Shown: piece after piece, positions 17,528 to 26,337 of the stretch | Position numbering within the stretch: position 1 is the stretch's first letter | How the letters are laid out: each line of letters opens with the position of its first letter | NCBI GenBank assembly: GCA_030696455.1 | Contig: JAUYSH010000036.1 | Coordinates: forward strand, 1-64,000 | DNA from: Elusimicrobiota bacterium | GTDB lineage: Bacteria > Elusimicrobiota > Elusimicrobia > UBA1565 > UBA9628 | Length of the DNA stretch: 64,000 nt | Direction of reading: 5' to 3' | The notes under the pieces: generated by a model | Seen by the model: the letters and a program-made list of their open reading frames with translations, nothing else | Databases searched by the model: none | Told to the model about the DNA's origin: nothing | Program-made: the position numbers and the translations under genes

Positions 17528-18946
17528 ATGACCATACTGCTCATAGGTCTTTTAAGCCTTGCCGCGCCAGCCGCCGCCGTCTCGTCACAGGTCCCGTCAG
17601 GATATTGGGAAAGCGTCGATCTCGTCGATTCCATCGATGCGTTCGCGCCGGGCAGACGATCCTGGCCCGAGGACCTCTTCCTCAAAGACTTCGAGTGCGC
17701 GACCGACGGACGCTGCTCTCTGGGCTGGACGTGCAAAGGCGGCTGGACGACGCATGCCGACGGGAAGACTCGCGCCCCCTACACCGTGATGGCCGTCGGC
17801 GGCGAGTCGTTCTTGTTTCTGCCTTGGCTGAGCGGAGACGTCACAGTGCGCGGGATGAAGCCGAGTTTCTATGTTCTGAAGAAGGCGGACAAAACCGCCG
17901 TCCGGCCGCGAAAGGAGAGCGTCAAGCCCTCCGGTCAAATCGCGCAAAGCACGTCCACGATCAAACCCTTCGACGACGTCCGCGGCAAGGATCTCAGCGG
18001 CGCGGATTTCTCCGGCCGGCCCGACCTCGTCGGCACGCTGACTTTCAACGAGCGGACCGTCTGGCCCGAACCGGCGGCCATGGGAAAAAACGACGACCCG
18101 CGGCGTTTGATGTCCTCCGCCCTGAACCCCGGGCTGGGCGTGCGCGCGCTCCATGGGCAAGGCATCACGGGCACGGGGGTCAACGTCGCCATCATCGACC
18201 AGCCTCTGCTGGACGACCACCCCGAGTTCGCCGGGAAGCTCGCGGCCTATCGCGATTTCGGATGCGGCAGCGACAGCAGCATGCACGGCCCCGCGGTCGC
18301 CAGCCTTCTGGTCGGCGCCAAATGCGGCACCGCGCCGGGCGCGAAGGTCTATTACGCGGCCGTCCCGTCCTGGAAAGCGGACGCCTCCTACTACGCGCGG
18401 GCGCTCGACTGGATACTCGAACAGAACGCCGGCCTCAACGGACGCGAGAAGATCCGGGTCGTGTCGGTCTCCGCCGTACCTTCAGGCCGAGGCTCCCCCT
18501 TCACGAAGGACAACAAGGCCTGGGACGAGGCGCGCGGACGCGCGCGCGCGCAGGGAGTGCTCGTGCTCGATGCCACCGAGGAGGAAGGGATCATCGGCCC
18601 CTGCCATCATGACCCCCGCGACCCGGAGAACGTATCCAAATGCGAGCCGGGCTTCCCGGGACGAGGCGGGCGTTTCTCCGGCCTTATCCTGGCGCCCGTG
18701 GCGCCGCGCGCGGTCGCCGAGCAATACAAGCGGGGAGAGCCCTCGTACCAGTACAACGGACGCGCCGGCCTGAGTTGGGCGATCCCTTATGCGGCAGGCG
18801 TGCTCGCGCTCGGCTGGCAGGCGCGCCCCGACCTGAGCGCCGAGCGGATGCAAGAGATGCTCTTCCGATCGGCCCGCGTCACGAAACAGGGCGAGAAGAT
18901 CATCGATCCGGCCGGATTCATCGAACTGGTCAAGACCGCCCGCTGA
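17528..18946 (+). CDS. Subtilisin-like serine protease (S8), exported
   Basis: 472 residues from ATG 17528, with GGAGGA 4 bases upstream. Signal peptide to about residue 18. An N-terminal domain with cysteines and one pentapeptide-like stretch (LSGADFSG) precedes the catalytic domain. The triad is readable: Asp224 in VAIIDQPLLDD, His253 in SMHGPAVASLL and Ser416 in GLSWAIPYAAG, where canonical GTSMAxPxxAG is altered but the Ser is kept. Likely a periplasmic or secreted protease. It lies just downstream of the rearranged IS91 region. Confidence 0.88.
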   Translation: MTILLIGLLSLAAPAAAVSSQVPSGYWESVDLVDSIDAFAPGRRSWPEDLFLKDFECATDGRCSLGWTCKGGWTTHADGKTRAPYTVMAVGGESFLFLPWLSGDVTVRGMKPSFYVLKKADKTAVRPRKESVKPSGQIAQSTSTIKPFDDVRGKDLSGADFSGRPDLVGTLTFNERTVWPEPAAMGKNDDPRRLMSSALNPGLGVRALHGQGITGTGVNVAIIDQPLLDDHPEFAGKLAAYRDFGCGSDSSMHGPAVASLLVGAKCGTAPGAKVYYAAVPSWKADASYYARALDWILEQNAGLNGREKIRVVSVSAVPSGRGSPFTKDNKAWDEARGRARAQGVLVLDATEEEGIIGPCHHDPRDPENVSKCEPGFPGRGGRFSGLILAPVAPRAVAEQYKRGEPSYQYNGRAGLSWAIPYAAGVLALGWQARPDLSAERMQEMLFRSARVTKQGEKIIDPAGFIELVKTAR

Positions 18947-18953
18947 TCGCCGG

Positions 18954-19097
18954 TCAGTGCTTGCGGGCCCGGGGAGGCGGCGGGGGAACGACGAACCAGA
19001 TGTTCTCGTATCCCGCTTCGGGGGTCTCGGCGACGCCGAAACCACGCCTTGGGTCGTACGGCGCGCGCAGTCGGACGGTCAGCTCTTCGCGTTTCAT
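18954..19097 (-). CDS. Small 47-residue protein with proline-rich tail
   Basis: Starts MKREELTVRLRAPYDPRRG and ends in a run of prolines followed by RARKH. It is too short for family recognition. Support comes from a clear ATG placed next to a strong 8-bp inverted repeat and an AT-rich promoter-like stretch (19099-19146), unusual for this GC-rich window. It could be a small regulator or antitoxin-type protein; there is no direct evidence. Confidence 0.4.
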   Translation of the reverse strand: MKREELTVRLRAPYDPRRGFGVAETPEAGYENIWFVVPPPPPRARKH

Positions 19098-19098
19098 G

Positions 19099-19146
19099 AC
19101 ATTGTCTAAATCAGCATAAAGACAATGTTAATATAACAACATCGTC
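19099..19146. promoter_or_regulatory. Inverted repeats in an AT-rich patch
   Basis: ACATTGTC (19099-19106) and its perfect complement GACAATGT (19121-19128) are 14 bases apart, and a near copy ACATCGTC follows at 19139-19146. The group lies immediately upstream of the small minus-strand ORF and is probably its control region. Confidence 0.5.
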
Positions 19147-19193
19147 TACAACGCGCCAGGAGCAAGGTTGTCTTGAGCGCCCCCAGCTGAGGG

Positions 19194-21194
19194 TCACCAG
19201 ACGCGGCAGGACTTCGGCGCGACCATGGGGTCGCCGGCCTTGCACGAGAAGGCCTTCGCGAACTCGGCCGAGTTCGACAGCGGCCCGATCACGCGCTCGC
19301 GCGCGGCGGAGTGCGGGCCCACCAGCGCCTGCATGCGCGCGGCTTCCTCGGTCCGGTTCTGGCACCAGATCTGCGCGAAGCCGATGTACAGGAGCTGGCG
19401 CGGCGTGAAGCCCTTCCATTTTTTATCCCCGCCGGGAAGCTTGTCGACGGCCAGGCCGGCGACGAGGAGGCCGCCGTTGTCGGCGGTGTTCTCGCCCAAG
19501 GTCAGCTTGCCGTTGAGCTTGACGCCCGGCAGGACCTCGTAGGCGCCGTACTGGTCGACGAAGCACTGGGCGCGGGACTCGAACGCCTTCGCGTCCGCCT
19601 CGGTCCACCAATCGTTCATGTTCCCGTTCAGGTCGAACTTGCGGCCCGAGTCGTCGAAGCCGTGCGTCAACTCGTGGCCGATCACCATGCCGATGCCGCC
19701 GAGGTTCACCGCGTCGGGCATCTCGGGATCGAAGAACGGGGGTTGGAGTATGCCCGCGGGGAAGTTGATGTCGTTCATCTGCGGGTTGTAGTAGGCGTTG
19801 ACCGTCGGAGGCGTCATGTGCCACTCCTTGCGGTCGACCGGCTTGCCGATCTTATTGAGTTGGCGCAGGTGCTCGAACTCGGTCGCGGCGCGCAGCGAGC
19901 CGAGCAGGTCCGCGCGGTCGATCTTCACCCCGGAATAGTCGCGCCACTTCTCGGGATAGCCGACCTTGTTGCCGATCGCGGCGAGCTTGGCCAGCGCCTT
20001 TTCCTTCGTCGCCGGCGTCATCCACTCGAGGCCCGCGATGTCGTCCTCGAGCGCGCGCTCCACGGCGACGACGAGGGCGTCCATCTTCTTCTTGGTCTCC
20101 GGCGGGTATGCTTTCTCGACGTAGCCGCGCCCGAGGTCCTCGCCGAGCGCCCCGTCGACGAGCTCCACGCAGCGTTTCCAGCGGGGCTTGAGCTCCTTGG
20201 CGCCCGTCAGGCGGCGGCCGTAGAAGTCGAATTTCTCCTCGACGAACGCACGGGGCAGCCAATAGCCCGCGGCTGACAGGACGCGCCAGCGCAGATAGGC
20301 CTTGAGTTCGTCGAGCGGCGTCTTCTTGAGCAGCTTTCCGAAGCCGTCGAGGAAATCGGGAGACGAGGCGTTGACGGCGCTCCACGCGGGGCCGCCGGCG
20401 GCGGCGAAGTAGCTCTCCCAGCCGAAGCCGGGAGCGAGCTTGGCCAGGTCCGCGCGCGTCATCTTGTGATAGGTGTTCATCGGGTCGCGCCGGGCGACGC
20501 GGTCCATGGAGTCCTTCGCCAGGGCGGTCTCGATCTTCATCACGGCGGCTGCGTGCTCGGCCGCGGCCTTGGGCGCGGAGCCGGCGAGGCCGAAGGTACG
20601 CGCGACGTGCCACTCGTAGGCGCGGCGAAGCTCGCCGGATTTCGGGTCGTTCTTGAGGTAATAGTCGCGGTCCGGCAGGCCGAGGCCGGCCTGGTCGACC
20701 AACGCGATCACCGAGGTCGAATCCTTGTAGTCCTGGTCGGAGCCGTAGCCGAAGCCGGCGTTGACCCCGGCGCGATGCAGGCGGGCGAGCAGGGGAGCCA
20801 GGTCCTTGGCCGAGCGCAGGGCCTCGATCGCGTCGAGCTCGTTGGCGAGCGGCTTGAGCCCGGCGGACTCGACGGCGCCTTCGTCCATGCAGGCGTTATA
20901 AAGATCGCCGACCCGTCGGGAGGCGTCGTCCTTCGGCGCGGCGGCCGCGGACTCGAGCACGTCGCGCAGGATCTCCTTGTTGCGCTCGGCGAGCTCGTTG
21001 AACCGGCCCCAGCGCGACTGGTCGGCCGGGATCGGGTTGGCCTTCATCCAGCCGCCGCAAGCGTAGCGGTAGAAGTCGTCGCAAGGCTTGGCCGACAGGT
21101 CCATCGCGGCGGGATCGAAGCCCGAGATCTTCTTGGGCGCCTCGGCGGCGGCGGACGAGGCGAGGGCGGCGGCGAGCAGCAGGTGTTTGATCAT
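19194..21194 (-). CDS. pepO: M13-family (PepO/neprilysin-like) zinc metallopeptidase, exported
   Basis: 666 residues, the usual family length. Signal peptide to about residue 17 (ALASSAAA). The N-terminal M13 domain begins KPCDDFYRYACGGWMKANPIP. Zinc-binding HELTH sits in GMVIGHELTHGFDDSGRKFD, the third ligand in LGENTADNGGL, and the substrate-binding NAYY region in PTVNAYYNPQMNDINFPAG. The C terminus CKAGDPMVAPKSCRVW is typical. It should cleave peptides in the periplasm. TATAAT ends 7 bases before the ATG (leaderless). A 46-bp piece of its 3' end is duplicated at 17355. Confidence 0.95.
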   Translation of the reverse strand: MIKHLLLAAALASSAAAEAPKKISGFDPAAMDLSAKPCDDFYRYACGGWMKANPIPADQSRWGRFNELAERNKEILRDVLESAAAAPKDDASRRVGDLYNACMDEGAVESAGLKPLANELDAIEALRSAKDLAPLLARLHRAGVNAGFGYGSDQDYKDSTSVIALVDQAGLGLPDRDYYLKNDPKSGELRRAYEWHVARTFGLAGSAPKAAAEHAAAVMKIETALAKDSMDRVARRDPMNTYHKMTRADLAKLAPGFGWESYFAAAGGPAWSAVNASSPDFLDGFGKLLKKTPLDELKAYLRWRVLSAAGYWLPRAFVEEKFDFYGRRLTGAKELKPRWKRCVELVDGALGEDLGRGYVEKAYPPETKKKMDALVVAVERALEDDIAGLEWMTPATKEKALAKLAAIGNKVGYPEKWRDYSGVKIDRADLLGSLRAATEFEHLRQLNKIGKPVDRKEWHMTPPTVNAYYNPQMNDINFPAGILQPPFFDPEMPDAVNLGGIGMVIGHELTHGFDDSGRKFDLNGNMNDWWTEADAKAFESRAQCFVDQYGAYEVLPGVKLNGKLTLGENTADNGGLLVAGLAVDKLPGGDKKWKGFTPRQLLYIGFAQIWCQNRTEEAARMQALVGPHSAARERVIGPLSNSAEFAKAFSCKAGDPMVAPKSCRVW

Positions 21195-21201
21195 GGACCG
21201 G

Positions 21202-21240
21202 ATTATACGAAACGGGGCCGTCCCGCGCCTTTGCTACAAT
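21202..21240. promoter_or_regulatory. Divergent -10 boxes between the M13 peptidase and TSUP genes
   Basis: On the minus strand TATAAT (21207-21202) precedes the peptidase ATG by 7 bases. On the plus strand TGCTACAAT, an extended -10 with TACAAT at 21235-21240, precedes GTG 21247 by 6 bases. Both transcripts should be leaderless and start within about 35 bases of each other. Confidence 0.65.
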
Positions 21241-21246
21241 CGCGTC

Positions 21247-22077
21247 GTGCTCATCCTCTTGGCCTACGTCGTCGCCGGCGCGGCGGCGGGAACGCTCGGC
21301 GCGCTGGTCGGGCTCGGCGGCGGCATCATCATCGTGCCCGTGCTCTCCCTCTTCCTGGGCGTGCCGATCCATCAGGCGGTGGCCGCGAGCCTCGTCGCCG
21401 TGGTGGCGACCTCGAGCGTCGCGGCGATCGGCTACGTGCGCGACGAGATCACGAACCTGCGCCTGGGCATGACCTTGGAGACGGCGACCACGGCGGGCGC
21501 GATCGGCGGCGGCCTGCTCGCGTCGCACCTGCAGCGCGAGGTCCTGAGCGCGGTGTTCGCGGCCTTCCTGGTCCTCAACGCGCTTTATCTGATCCTCAAG
21601 CAAAGCCGCGGCGAGCGGGCCCGCGCCGACGCGCCCGAGACGGGCGCGCTCGGCGGCCGCTACCACGACGCCGTCCTCGGCCGCGAGGTCTCCTACCGCG
21701 TGCATAACGTCCCCCTGGGCATGGCCGTGTCGGCGCTGGCCGGCGCGATCTCGGGCCTGCTCGGCATCGGCGGCGGCCCGATCAAGGTGCCGATGATGAC
21801 CTCGGCCATGGGCGTGCCGATGAAAGCGGCGGCCGCGACGAGCAACTTCATGATCGGCGTCACCGCCTGCGCCAGCGCGGCGCTGTACTACAACCGGGGT
21901 CTCGTGTCGCCCGCCGTCGCCGTACCCGTGGCCCTCGGCGTGGCGGCGGGAGCGTACGCGGGCTCGCGGCTCGCACGCCGCGTGCATGGAGCGCACCTTT
22001 CGCGCATCCTGGCCGCCGTGCTCTCGATCCTGGCCGTGCAGATGTCCCTCGCGGCCGCGGGAATACGCCTGCGATGA
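21247..22077 (+). CDS. TSUP (TauE/SafE) family membrane transporter
   Basis: 276 residues from GTG 21247, chosen because it lies 6 bases after an extended -10 box; the frame stays open further upstream. The typical duplicated motif appears as GALVGLGGGIIIVPVLSLFLG near residue 18 and AISGLLGIGGGPIKVPMMTSAMG near residue 170. About eight membrane segments. Family members export or import sulfur-containing or organic anions; the substrate is unknown. The DUF1634 partner gene overlaps its stop, as is common. Confidence 0.92.
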   Translation: MLILLAYVVAGAAAGTLGALVGLGGGIIIVPVLSLFLGVPIHQAVAASLVAVVATSSVAAIGYVRDEITNLRLGMTLETATTAGAIGGGLLASHLQREVLSAVFAAFLVLNALYLILKQSRGERARADAPETGALGGRYHDAVLGREVSYRVHNVPLGMAVSALAGAISGLLGIGGGPIKVPMMTSAMGVPMKAAAATSNFMIGVTACASAALYYNRGLVSPAVAVPVALGVAAGAYAGSRLARRVHGAHLSRILAAVLSILAVQMSLAAAGIRLR

Positions 22078-22421
22078 GCGCTCCCCGCGATCCCGCCAGC
22101 GCCGCGGTGGCCCGCACCTTGACCGCGGGCGTGGCCGCCTCGTTGCTCGCGATGGCGCTGGGCTACGTCCTCGCGCTGCTGGGCGGCGGACCGCTGCCGG
22201 CCGCCGCGACGCCCCTGGCGGACCTTCCCTCCGGATTGGGCGCGCTCGATCCCGGGGCCGTCATGAGCCTCGGCCTGCTGCTGCTGCTCGCGACCCCGGC
22301 CGCGCGCGTCGCGGTCCTGGTCTGGCAGTTCGCGCGCCGGCGGGAGTGGCTCTTCGCGGCGGTCTCGCTGACGGTGCTCGGGATACTCGCGGCGAGCGTC
22401 GCGCTCGGACGGGCCGAGTAG
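22074..22421 (+). CDS. DUF1634 membrane protein
   Basis: 115 residues with three hydrophobic helices (near 15-40, 62-82 and 93-110). ATG 22074 overlaps the stop of the TSUP gene, and DUF1634 proteins are the usual companions of TSUP transporters, probably as an accessory subunit. It ends 4 bases from the convergent methyltransferase stop. Confidence 0.85.
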   Translation: MSAPRDPASAAVARTLTAGVAASLLAMALGYVLALLGGGPLPAAATPLADLPSGLGALDPGAVMSLGLLLLLATPAARVAVLVWQFARRREWLFAAVSLTVLGILAASVALGRAE

Positions 22422-22425
22422 GCCT

Positions 22426-23064
22426 CTAGCCGGGCTTGCGGAACAGCGCGGCGTCGCGCGAGGGCCGCTCCAGCGTCCAGCCGAAGCGGCGCGCTATGAA
22501 GGATAACGTCTCGGCCCGATAAAACGCGATGTGCGTGGGGTCCTTGTGGTACCACCAGGACGGGAACGCCGCGTCGTCCTCGAGCACGCCCGTCATCACG
22601 CCGAGAAGACCACCGGGCGCGATCAAGGCGTCGAGACGTTGAAAAACGTGGGCGGGGCTCCGAAGATGCTCGAGGACCTCGGTGCACACCAGGAAATCAT
22701 AGAGCGTGCTCAAGGCGGAATCGTCAGACGCGAAGAAGGGGTCGTAGTCCGTCATGACGAATCCGCGTTCGCGCATCATGACGGAAGCCGTCGGGCCCGG
22801 GCCGCTGCCGAAATCGAGGCCGCGGGCCCCGGCCGTCAGGCGCACCGCAAGCGGCGACAGCAAACGATCGAGGAACGCGCGATAACCCGCGTCCTCGGGG
22901 GAATTGCGGTGCGAAGCGTAGCGCGCACGCTCTGCCTCCGAAGATAAGTGCTGAGCGGCCGGCACGAAGGTCAAGGCGCAGGTCCCGCAGCGCAGGAAGT
23001 CACGGTCGGAGCGGTGGAACGGACGCGATGCCCCGGAGCACAGCGGGCACGCCGGCTCGGCCAT
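22426..23064 (-). CDS. SAM-dependent methyltransferase with N-terminal zinc-ribbon-like motif
   Basis: 212 residues. An N-terminal CPLC...CGTC pair (residues 6-9 and 26-29) resembles a zinc ribbon. A class I methyltransferase follows, with LDFGSGPGPTASVM as motif I, then FVMTDYDPFF and FLVCTEVLEHLRSPAHVFQR. This type often methylates sugars or small metabolites. It starts one base after the CDF transporter stop, so the two are cotranscribed. Target unknown. Confidence 0.88.
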   Translation of the reverse strand: MAEPACPLCSGASRPFHRSDRDFLRCGTCALTFVPAAQHLSSEAERARYASHRNSPEDAGYRAFLDRLLSPLAVRLTAGARGLDFGSGPGPTASVMMRERGFVMTDYDPFFASDDSALSTLYDFLVCTEVLEHLRSPAHVFQRLDALIAPGGLLGVMTGVLEDDAAFPSWWYHKDPTHIAFYRAETLSFIARRFGWTLERPSRDAALFRKPG

Positions 23065-23065
23065 G

Positions 23066-24073
23066 CTACTCGATCGGCTCGACGGCGACGGCCTCCTCGA
23101 CGGTGAGAGGCACGACGGCCTTGAGCGGCTCGGCGCGGATGGGGCACGCGGAGTCGCTGCAGGAGGCGCAGTACTTCCGGCGGCACGGATCGAGGTGCAC
23201 GTGAAGCTCCCCCTCGAGGCCGGAGGCCGCGAGGAGCTTCTTGTCGAAGCGCTCCGCGTCGTCGTGCGCCTCGGCGACCGGAAGATACTCGGGGACGACG
23301 AGATGGACGTCGACGTGCGTGTAGCGCCCGGAGCGGATGGCGCGCAGGCCGTGCGCGGTGATCACCCCGGTCTCGTCGACGCCTTTGCGAAGCAGCCCGT
23401 CCAGCGCCGAGACGATGACCCCGATCGTCGCCGAGTCCTCCTCGTCGAGCAGGGCCGCCGCCGACTCGCGCACCAGGCCGTAGCCGGTCCGGGCGAGCAG
23501 CAAGGCGACGGCGATCGCGATGACGGGGTCGAGCCAGCTGTAGCCGGTCAGCTGCACGAGGAGGAGGCCGATGAAAATGCCGCCGGTCGTGTAGAAATCC
23601 GAGATCACGTGATGGCCGTCCGCCTCGAGGGTCTTGGACTTGAGGCGGCGGCCCGTGCGCAGCAGGTACCAGCCGAGCAGGCCGTTGAGCAGGCCCGCCC
23701 CGAGGTTGATCGCCATGCCCAGGCCGAGGCTCTTGAGCTCGACGCCGCGCACGAGCGCCAGGGAGGACTCATAGAAGATGACGAGCGCCGCCAGCGAGAT
23801 GAGGCCGCCCTCGAAGGCCGCGGCGAAGTACTCCATCTTGCCGTGGCCGTAGGGATGGTCCTTGTCGGCGGGCTGCCCCGCGAAGATGACCGCGCCGAGT
23901 CCGAAGGCGGCGGCGACGACGTTGACGATGCTCTCGAGCGCGTCGGACTGCAGCGCCATCGAGCCGGTCATGAAATAGGCGGCCGCCTTCAGGGCGAAGA
24001 TGACGATCCCGCCCAGAAGCGAGATCAGGATCGCCCGGACGCGCTCCCGCTGGTCGGCGTCGGTTTGGCTCAT
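23066..24073 (-). CDS. Cation diffusion facilitator (CDF) metal efflux transporter
   Basis: 335 residues from ATG 24073 (MSQTDADQRERVRAIL); an upstream extension of the frame is rejected because it lacks a membrane-protein pattern. Six membrane helices carry the metal site signatures SDALESIVNV (helix 2), DKDHPYGHGKMEY and ADGHHVISDFYTT (helix 5). The cytoplasmic C-terminal domain ends with a Cys cluster, CRRKYCASCSDSACP, an unusual extra metal-binding tail. It should exchange Zn, Fe or Mn for protons. Confidence 0.93.
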   Translation of the reverse strand: MSQTDADQRERVRAILISLLGGIVIFALKAAAYFMTGSMALQSDALESIVNVVAAAFGLGAVIFAGQPADKDHPYGHGKMEYFAAAFEGGLISLAALVIFYESSLALVRGVELKSLGLGMAINLGAGLLNGLLGWYLLRTGRRLKSKTLEADGHHVISDFYTTGGIFIGLLLVQLTGYSWLDPVIAIAVALLLARTGYGLVRESAAALLDEEDSATIGVIVSALDGLLRKGVDETGVITAHGLRAIRSGRYTHVDVHLVVPEYLPVAEAHDDAERFDKKLLAASGLEGELHVHLDPCRRKYCASCSDSACPIRAEPLKAVVPLTVEEAVAVEPIE

Positions 24074-24131
24074 ACCCGTCGATGATAGTGCATCGGCTTG
24101 CCGCGCGGCAAGTGAATGGCTAAGATGACGT

Positions 24132-25562
24132 ATGGCCGACCCCGACCCGTTGAGGGAGCTGTTCCGCTCGCGCTTCGGCGCCGACGCGGAAACCCTCGTG
24201 CCCGTGCGGGCCGACGGCTCCAGCCGCAAGATCTACCGGCTCTCCGGCGCGGGGACCACCGCCATCGGCGTGCTCAACGAGGACGCCAAGGAGAACCGGG
24301 CGTTCATCGAGTTCTCCAAGCACTTTTTCAAGAACGGCATTCCAGTCCCGGAATTCTACGCCGGGAACGCCGACGCGACGGCCTACCTCGAAGAAGACCT
24401 CGGCGACACGACCTTGTTCCAGTTCCTCGGCAAGCGCCGCACGCCCGCCGGCTTCCCGCCGGAGGTCGTCGCCGCGTACCGCGACGTCGTGCGCTGGCTG
24501 CCGAAGATCCAGATCACGGCGGGTGCTACGATCGACGACAAGTGGTGCTATCCGCGCAAAAGCTTCGACAAGCAGTCGATGCTGTGGGATCTCAATTACT
24601 TCAAGTACTACTTCCTCACCTTGGGCGCCATTCCGTTCCATGAAGAGCGGCTCGAAGAGGACTTCCAGGTCTTCGCCGACTACCTGCTCGCCGCCGAGCG
24701 GAAGTACTTCCTGTGCCGCGACTTCCAGTCGCGCAACGTCATGCTCAAGGACGGCAAGCCCTACTTCATCGACTATCAGGGCGGCCGGCGCGGCGCCCTG
24801 CAGTACGACATCGCGTCCTTGCTCTACGACGCCAAGGCCGACGTGCCTTTCGACCTGCGCGACGAGCTGCTCGACCTCTACATCGAAGAGGCCGGCAAGC
24901 TCGCCCCGATCGACGCGACCGAGTTCAAGAAGTACTTCCCAGGCTTCGTCCTCGTGCGCATCATGCAGGCCATGGGCGCCTACGGGCTGCGCGGCTTTCA
25001 CGAGAAGAAGCCCCTCTTCCTTCAAAGCATCCCCTATGCGATCCGGAACATCGAGCACGTCCTCGCCACGTCCGGCCTTCCCGTCGACGTCCCCGAGCTG
25101 ACCGGCGTCTTCAAGAGGCTCATCGGGTCCTCGGACCTACGCAAGTTCGGCGCGGCGAAGCTGAAGCTGGCGGTCCGCATACAGAGCTTCTCTTACAAGG
25201 GCGGCATGCCCAAGGACCAGGGCGGCCACGGCGGCGGCTACGTGCTGGACTGTCGCTGCCTGCCGAACCCCGGCCGGGAGATCGTCTTCAAGACGCAGTC
25301 CGGCCTCGATCCCGAGGTCATCGCCTACCTCTCGAAGCAGGACGCCGTCGACCGCTGGGCCCGCTCGGCCTTCTCCATGATCGACCAGGCCGTCGAGGAT
25401 TACGGCCGCCGCAACTTCACCGACCTGTCCGTCGCCTTCGGCTGCACGGGAGGCCAGCATCGCTCGGTGTATCTGGCCGAGCGCCTCGCCAAGCACCTGC
25501 GCGACCAGGGCGTGTCCGCGGTGGTCTCCCACCGCGAGAAGAAGAACTGGCCCAAGAAATGA
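24132..25562 (+). CDS. APH-family sugar kinase fused to RapZ C-terminal domain (AmgK-like)
   Basis: 476 residues. Residues 1-340 form an aminoglycoside-phosphotransferase fold with a catalytic loop CRDFQSRNVML and metal site FIDYQGGRRG. Residues 350-476 match the RapZ C-terminal domain: YVLDCRCLPNPG, then VAFGCTGGQHRSVYLAERLA. The next gene is a MurU-like nucleotidyltransferase, overlapping by four bases, so the kinase is probably AmgK-like, phosphorylating MurNAc/GlcNAc at C1 in cell-wall recycling. The RapZ domain binds amino-sugar phosphates in other bacteria and may sense the product. Leaderless start after TAAGAT. Confidence 0.8.
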   Translation: MADPDPLRELFRSRFGADAETLVPVRADGSSRKIYRLSGAGTTAIGVLNEDAKENRAFIEFSKHFFKNGIPVPEFYAGNADATAYLEEDLGDTTLFQFLGKRRTPAGFPPEVVAAYRDVVRWLPKIQITAGATIDDKWCYPRKSFDKQSMLWDLNYFKYYFLTLGAIPFHEERLEEDFQVFADYLLAAERKYFLCRDFQSRNVMLKDGKPYFIDYQGGRRGALQYDIASLLYDAKADVPFDLRDELLDLYIEEAGKLAPIDATEFKKYFPGFVLVRIMQAMGAYGLRGFHEKKPLFLQSIPYAIRNIEHVLATSGLPVDVPELTGVFKRLIGSSDLRKFGAAKLKLAVRIQSFSYKGGMPKDQGGHGGGYVLDCRCLPNPGREIVFKTQSGLDPEVIAYLSKQDAVDRWARSAFSMIDQAVEDYGRRNFTDLSVAFGCTGGQHRSVYLAERLAKHLRDQGVSAVVSHREKKNWPKK

Positions 25563-26293
25563 AGGCGCTGATCCTGGCGGCGGGCGTCGGGTCCCGGCTG
25601 AAGCCGCTGACCGACGAGACGCCCAAGGCGCTGATCTCCGTCGCCGGCGTGCCGATGCTCGAGCGGGTCCTGGTCCGTCTCAAGGCCGCGGGCGTGAAAG
25701 CCTTCGTCGTCAACGCCCATCATCACCCTCAGAAGGTCGCCGACTTCTGCGCCGATCTCTCGCACCGCCACGGCGTGCCCGTGTCCGTGTCCCGTGAGGA
25801 TGACCTGATCCTCGACACCGGCGGCGCGATCAAGAAGGCCGCCCCCCTGCTCAAGGGCCGCGAGCCGTTCTTCGTCCACAACGCCGACGTCCTGACCGAC
25901 CTCGACTTGCGCGCCCTGGCCAAGTCCCACAAGGACTCCGGAGCCCTCGCCACCTTGGCCGTCCGCGAGCGCGCCAGCGGCCGCGCCTATCTGTTCGACG
26001 CCAAAGGCCGATTCGCCGGCCACGACCGCGGCGAGGGAAACATCACCTGGGCCAAGGGCGCCGTCCCCAACCCCCAGCGCCTGGCGTTCGACGGCGTGCA
26101 TCTGCTCTCCCCCGAACTGCTCGAAAAGATCACCGAGGGGGGCGTGTTCTCCATCACGAAAACTTACCTGCGCCTCGCCGCTGCCGGAGCCGACATACGC
26201 GCCTTCCGGGGCGACGCGTGGGCTTGGCACGACATCGGCACCGTCGAGAAGCTCGCCGCGGCCGAGGCCTGGGCCGCCGCCCTCCCCTCTTAA
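25559..26293 (+). CDS. MurU-like sugar-1-phosphate nucleotidyltransferase
   Basis: 244 residues. The nucleotidyltransferase signature LAAGVGSRLKPLTDETPKAL is at the N terminus; FFVHNADVLTDLDL supplies the metal-binding Asp, and the C terminus WAWHDIGTVEKLAAAE is typical of MurU/RmlA-type enzymes. Next to the AmgK-like kinase it should convert MurNAc-1-phosphate (or a related sugar) to the UDP-sugar, bypassing de novo MurA. Coupled translation (ATGA) supports a shared pathway. Confidence 0.82.
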   Translation: MKALILAAGVGSRLKPLTDETPKALISVAGVPMLERVLVRLKAAGVKAFVVNAHHHPQKVADFCADLSHRHGVPVSVSREDDLILDTGGAIKKAAPLLKGREPFFVHNADVLTDLDLRALAKSHKDSGALATLAVRERASGRAYLFDAKGRFAGHDRGEGNITWAKGAVPNPQRLAFDGVHLLSPELLEKITEGGVFSITKTYLRLAAAGADIRAFRGDAWAWHDIGTVEKLAAAEAWAAALPS

Positions 26294-26312
26294 CTATCCT
26301 AAAGGATAGCCG
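26294..26312. other. Small hairpin after the murU-like gene
   Basis: CTATCC, a TAAA loop and GGATAG form a 6-bp stem just after the stop codon. It lacks a clear T-run, so it is only a weak terminator candidate. It is about 15 bases upstream of the next gene's -10 box. Confidence 0.3.
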
Positions 26313-26337
26313 CCGCTTGGTTTGGTAGAATACGACC

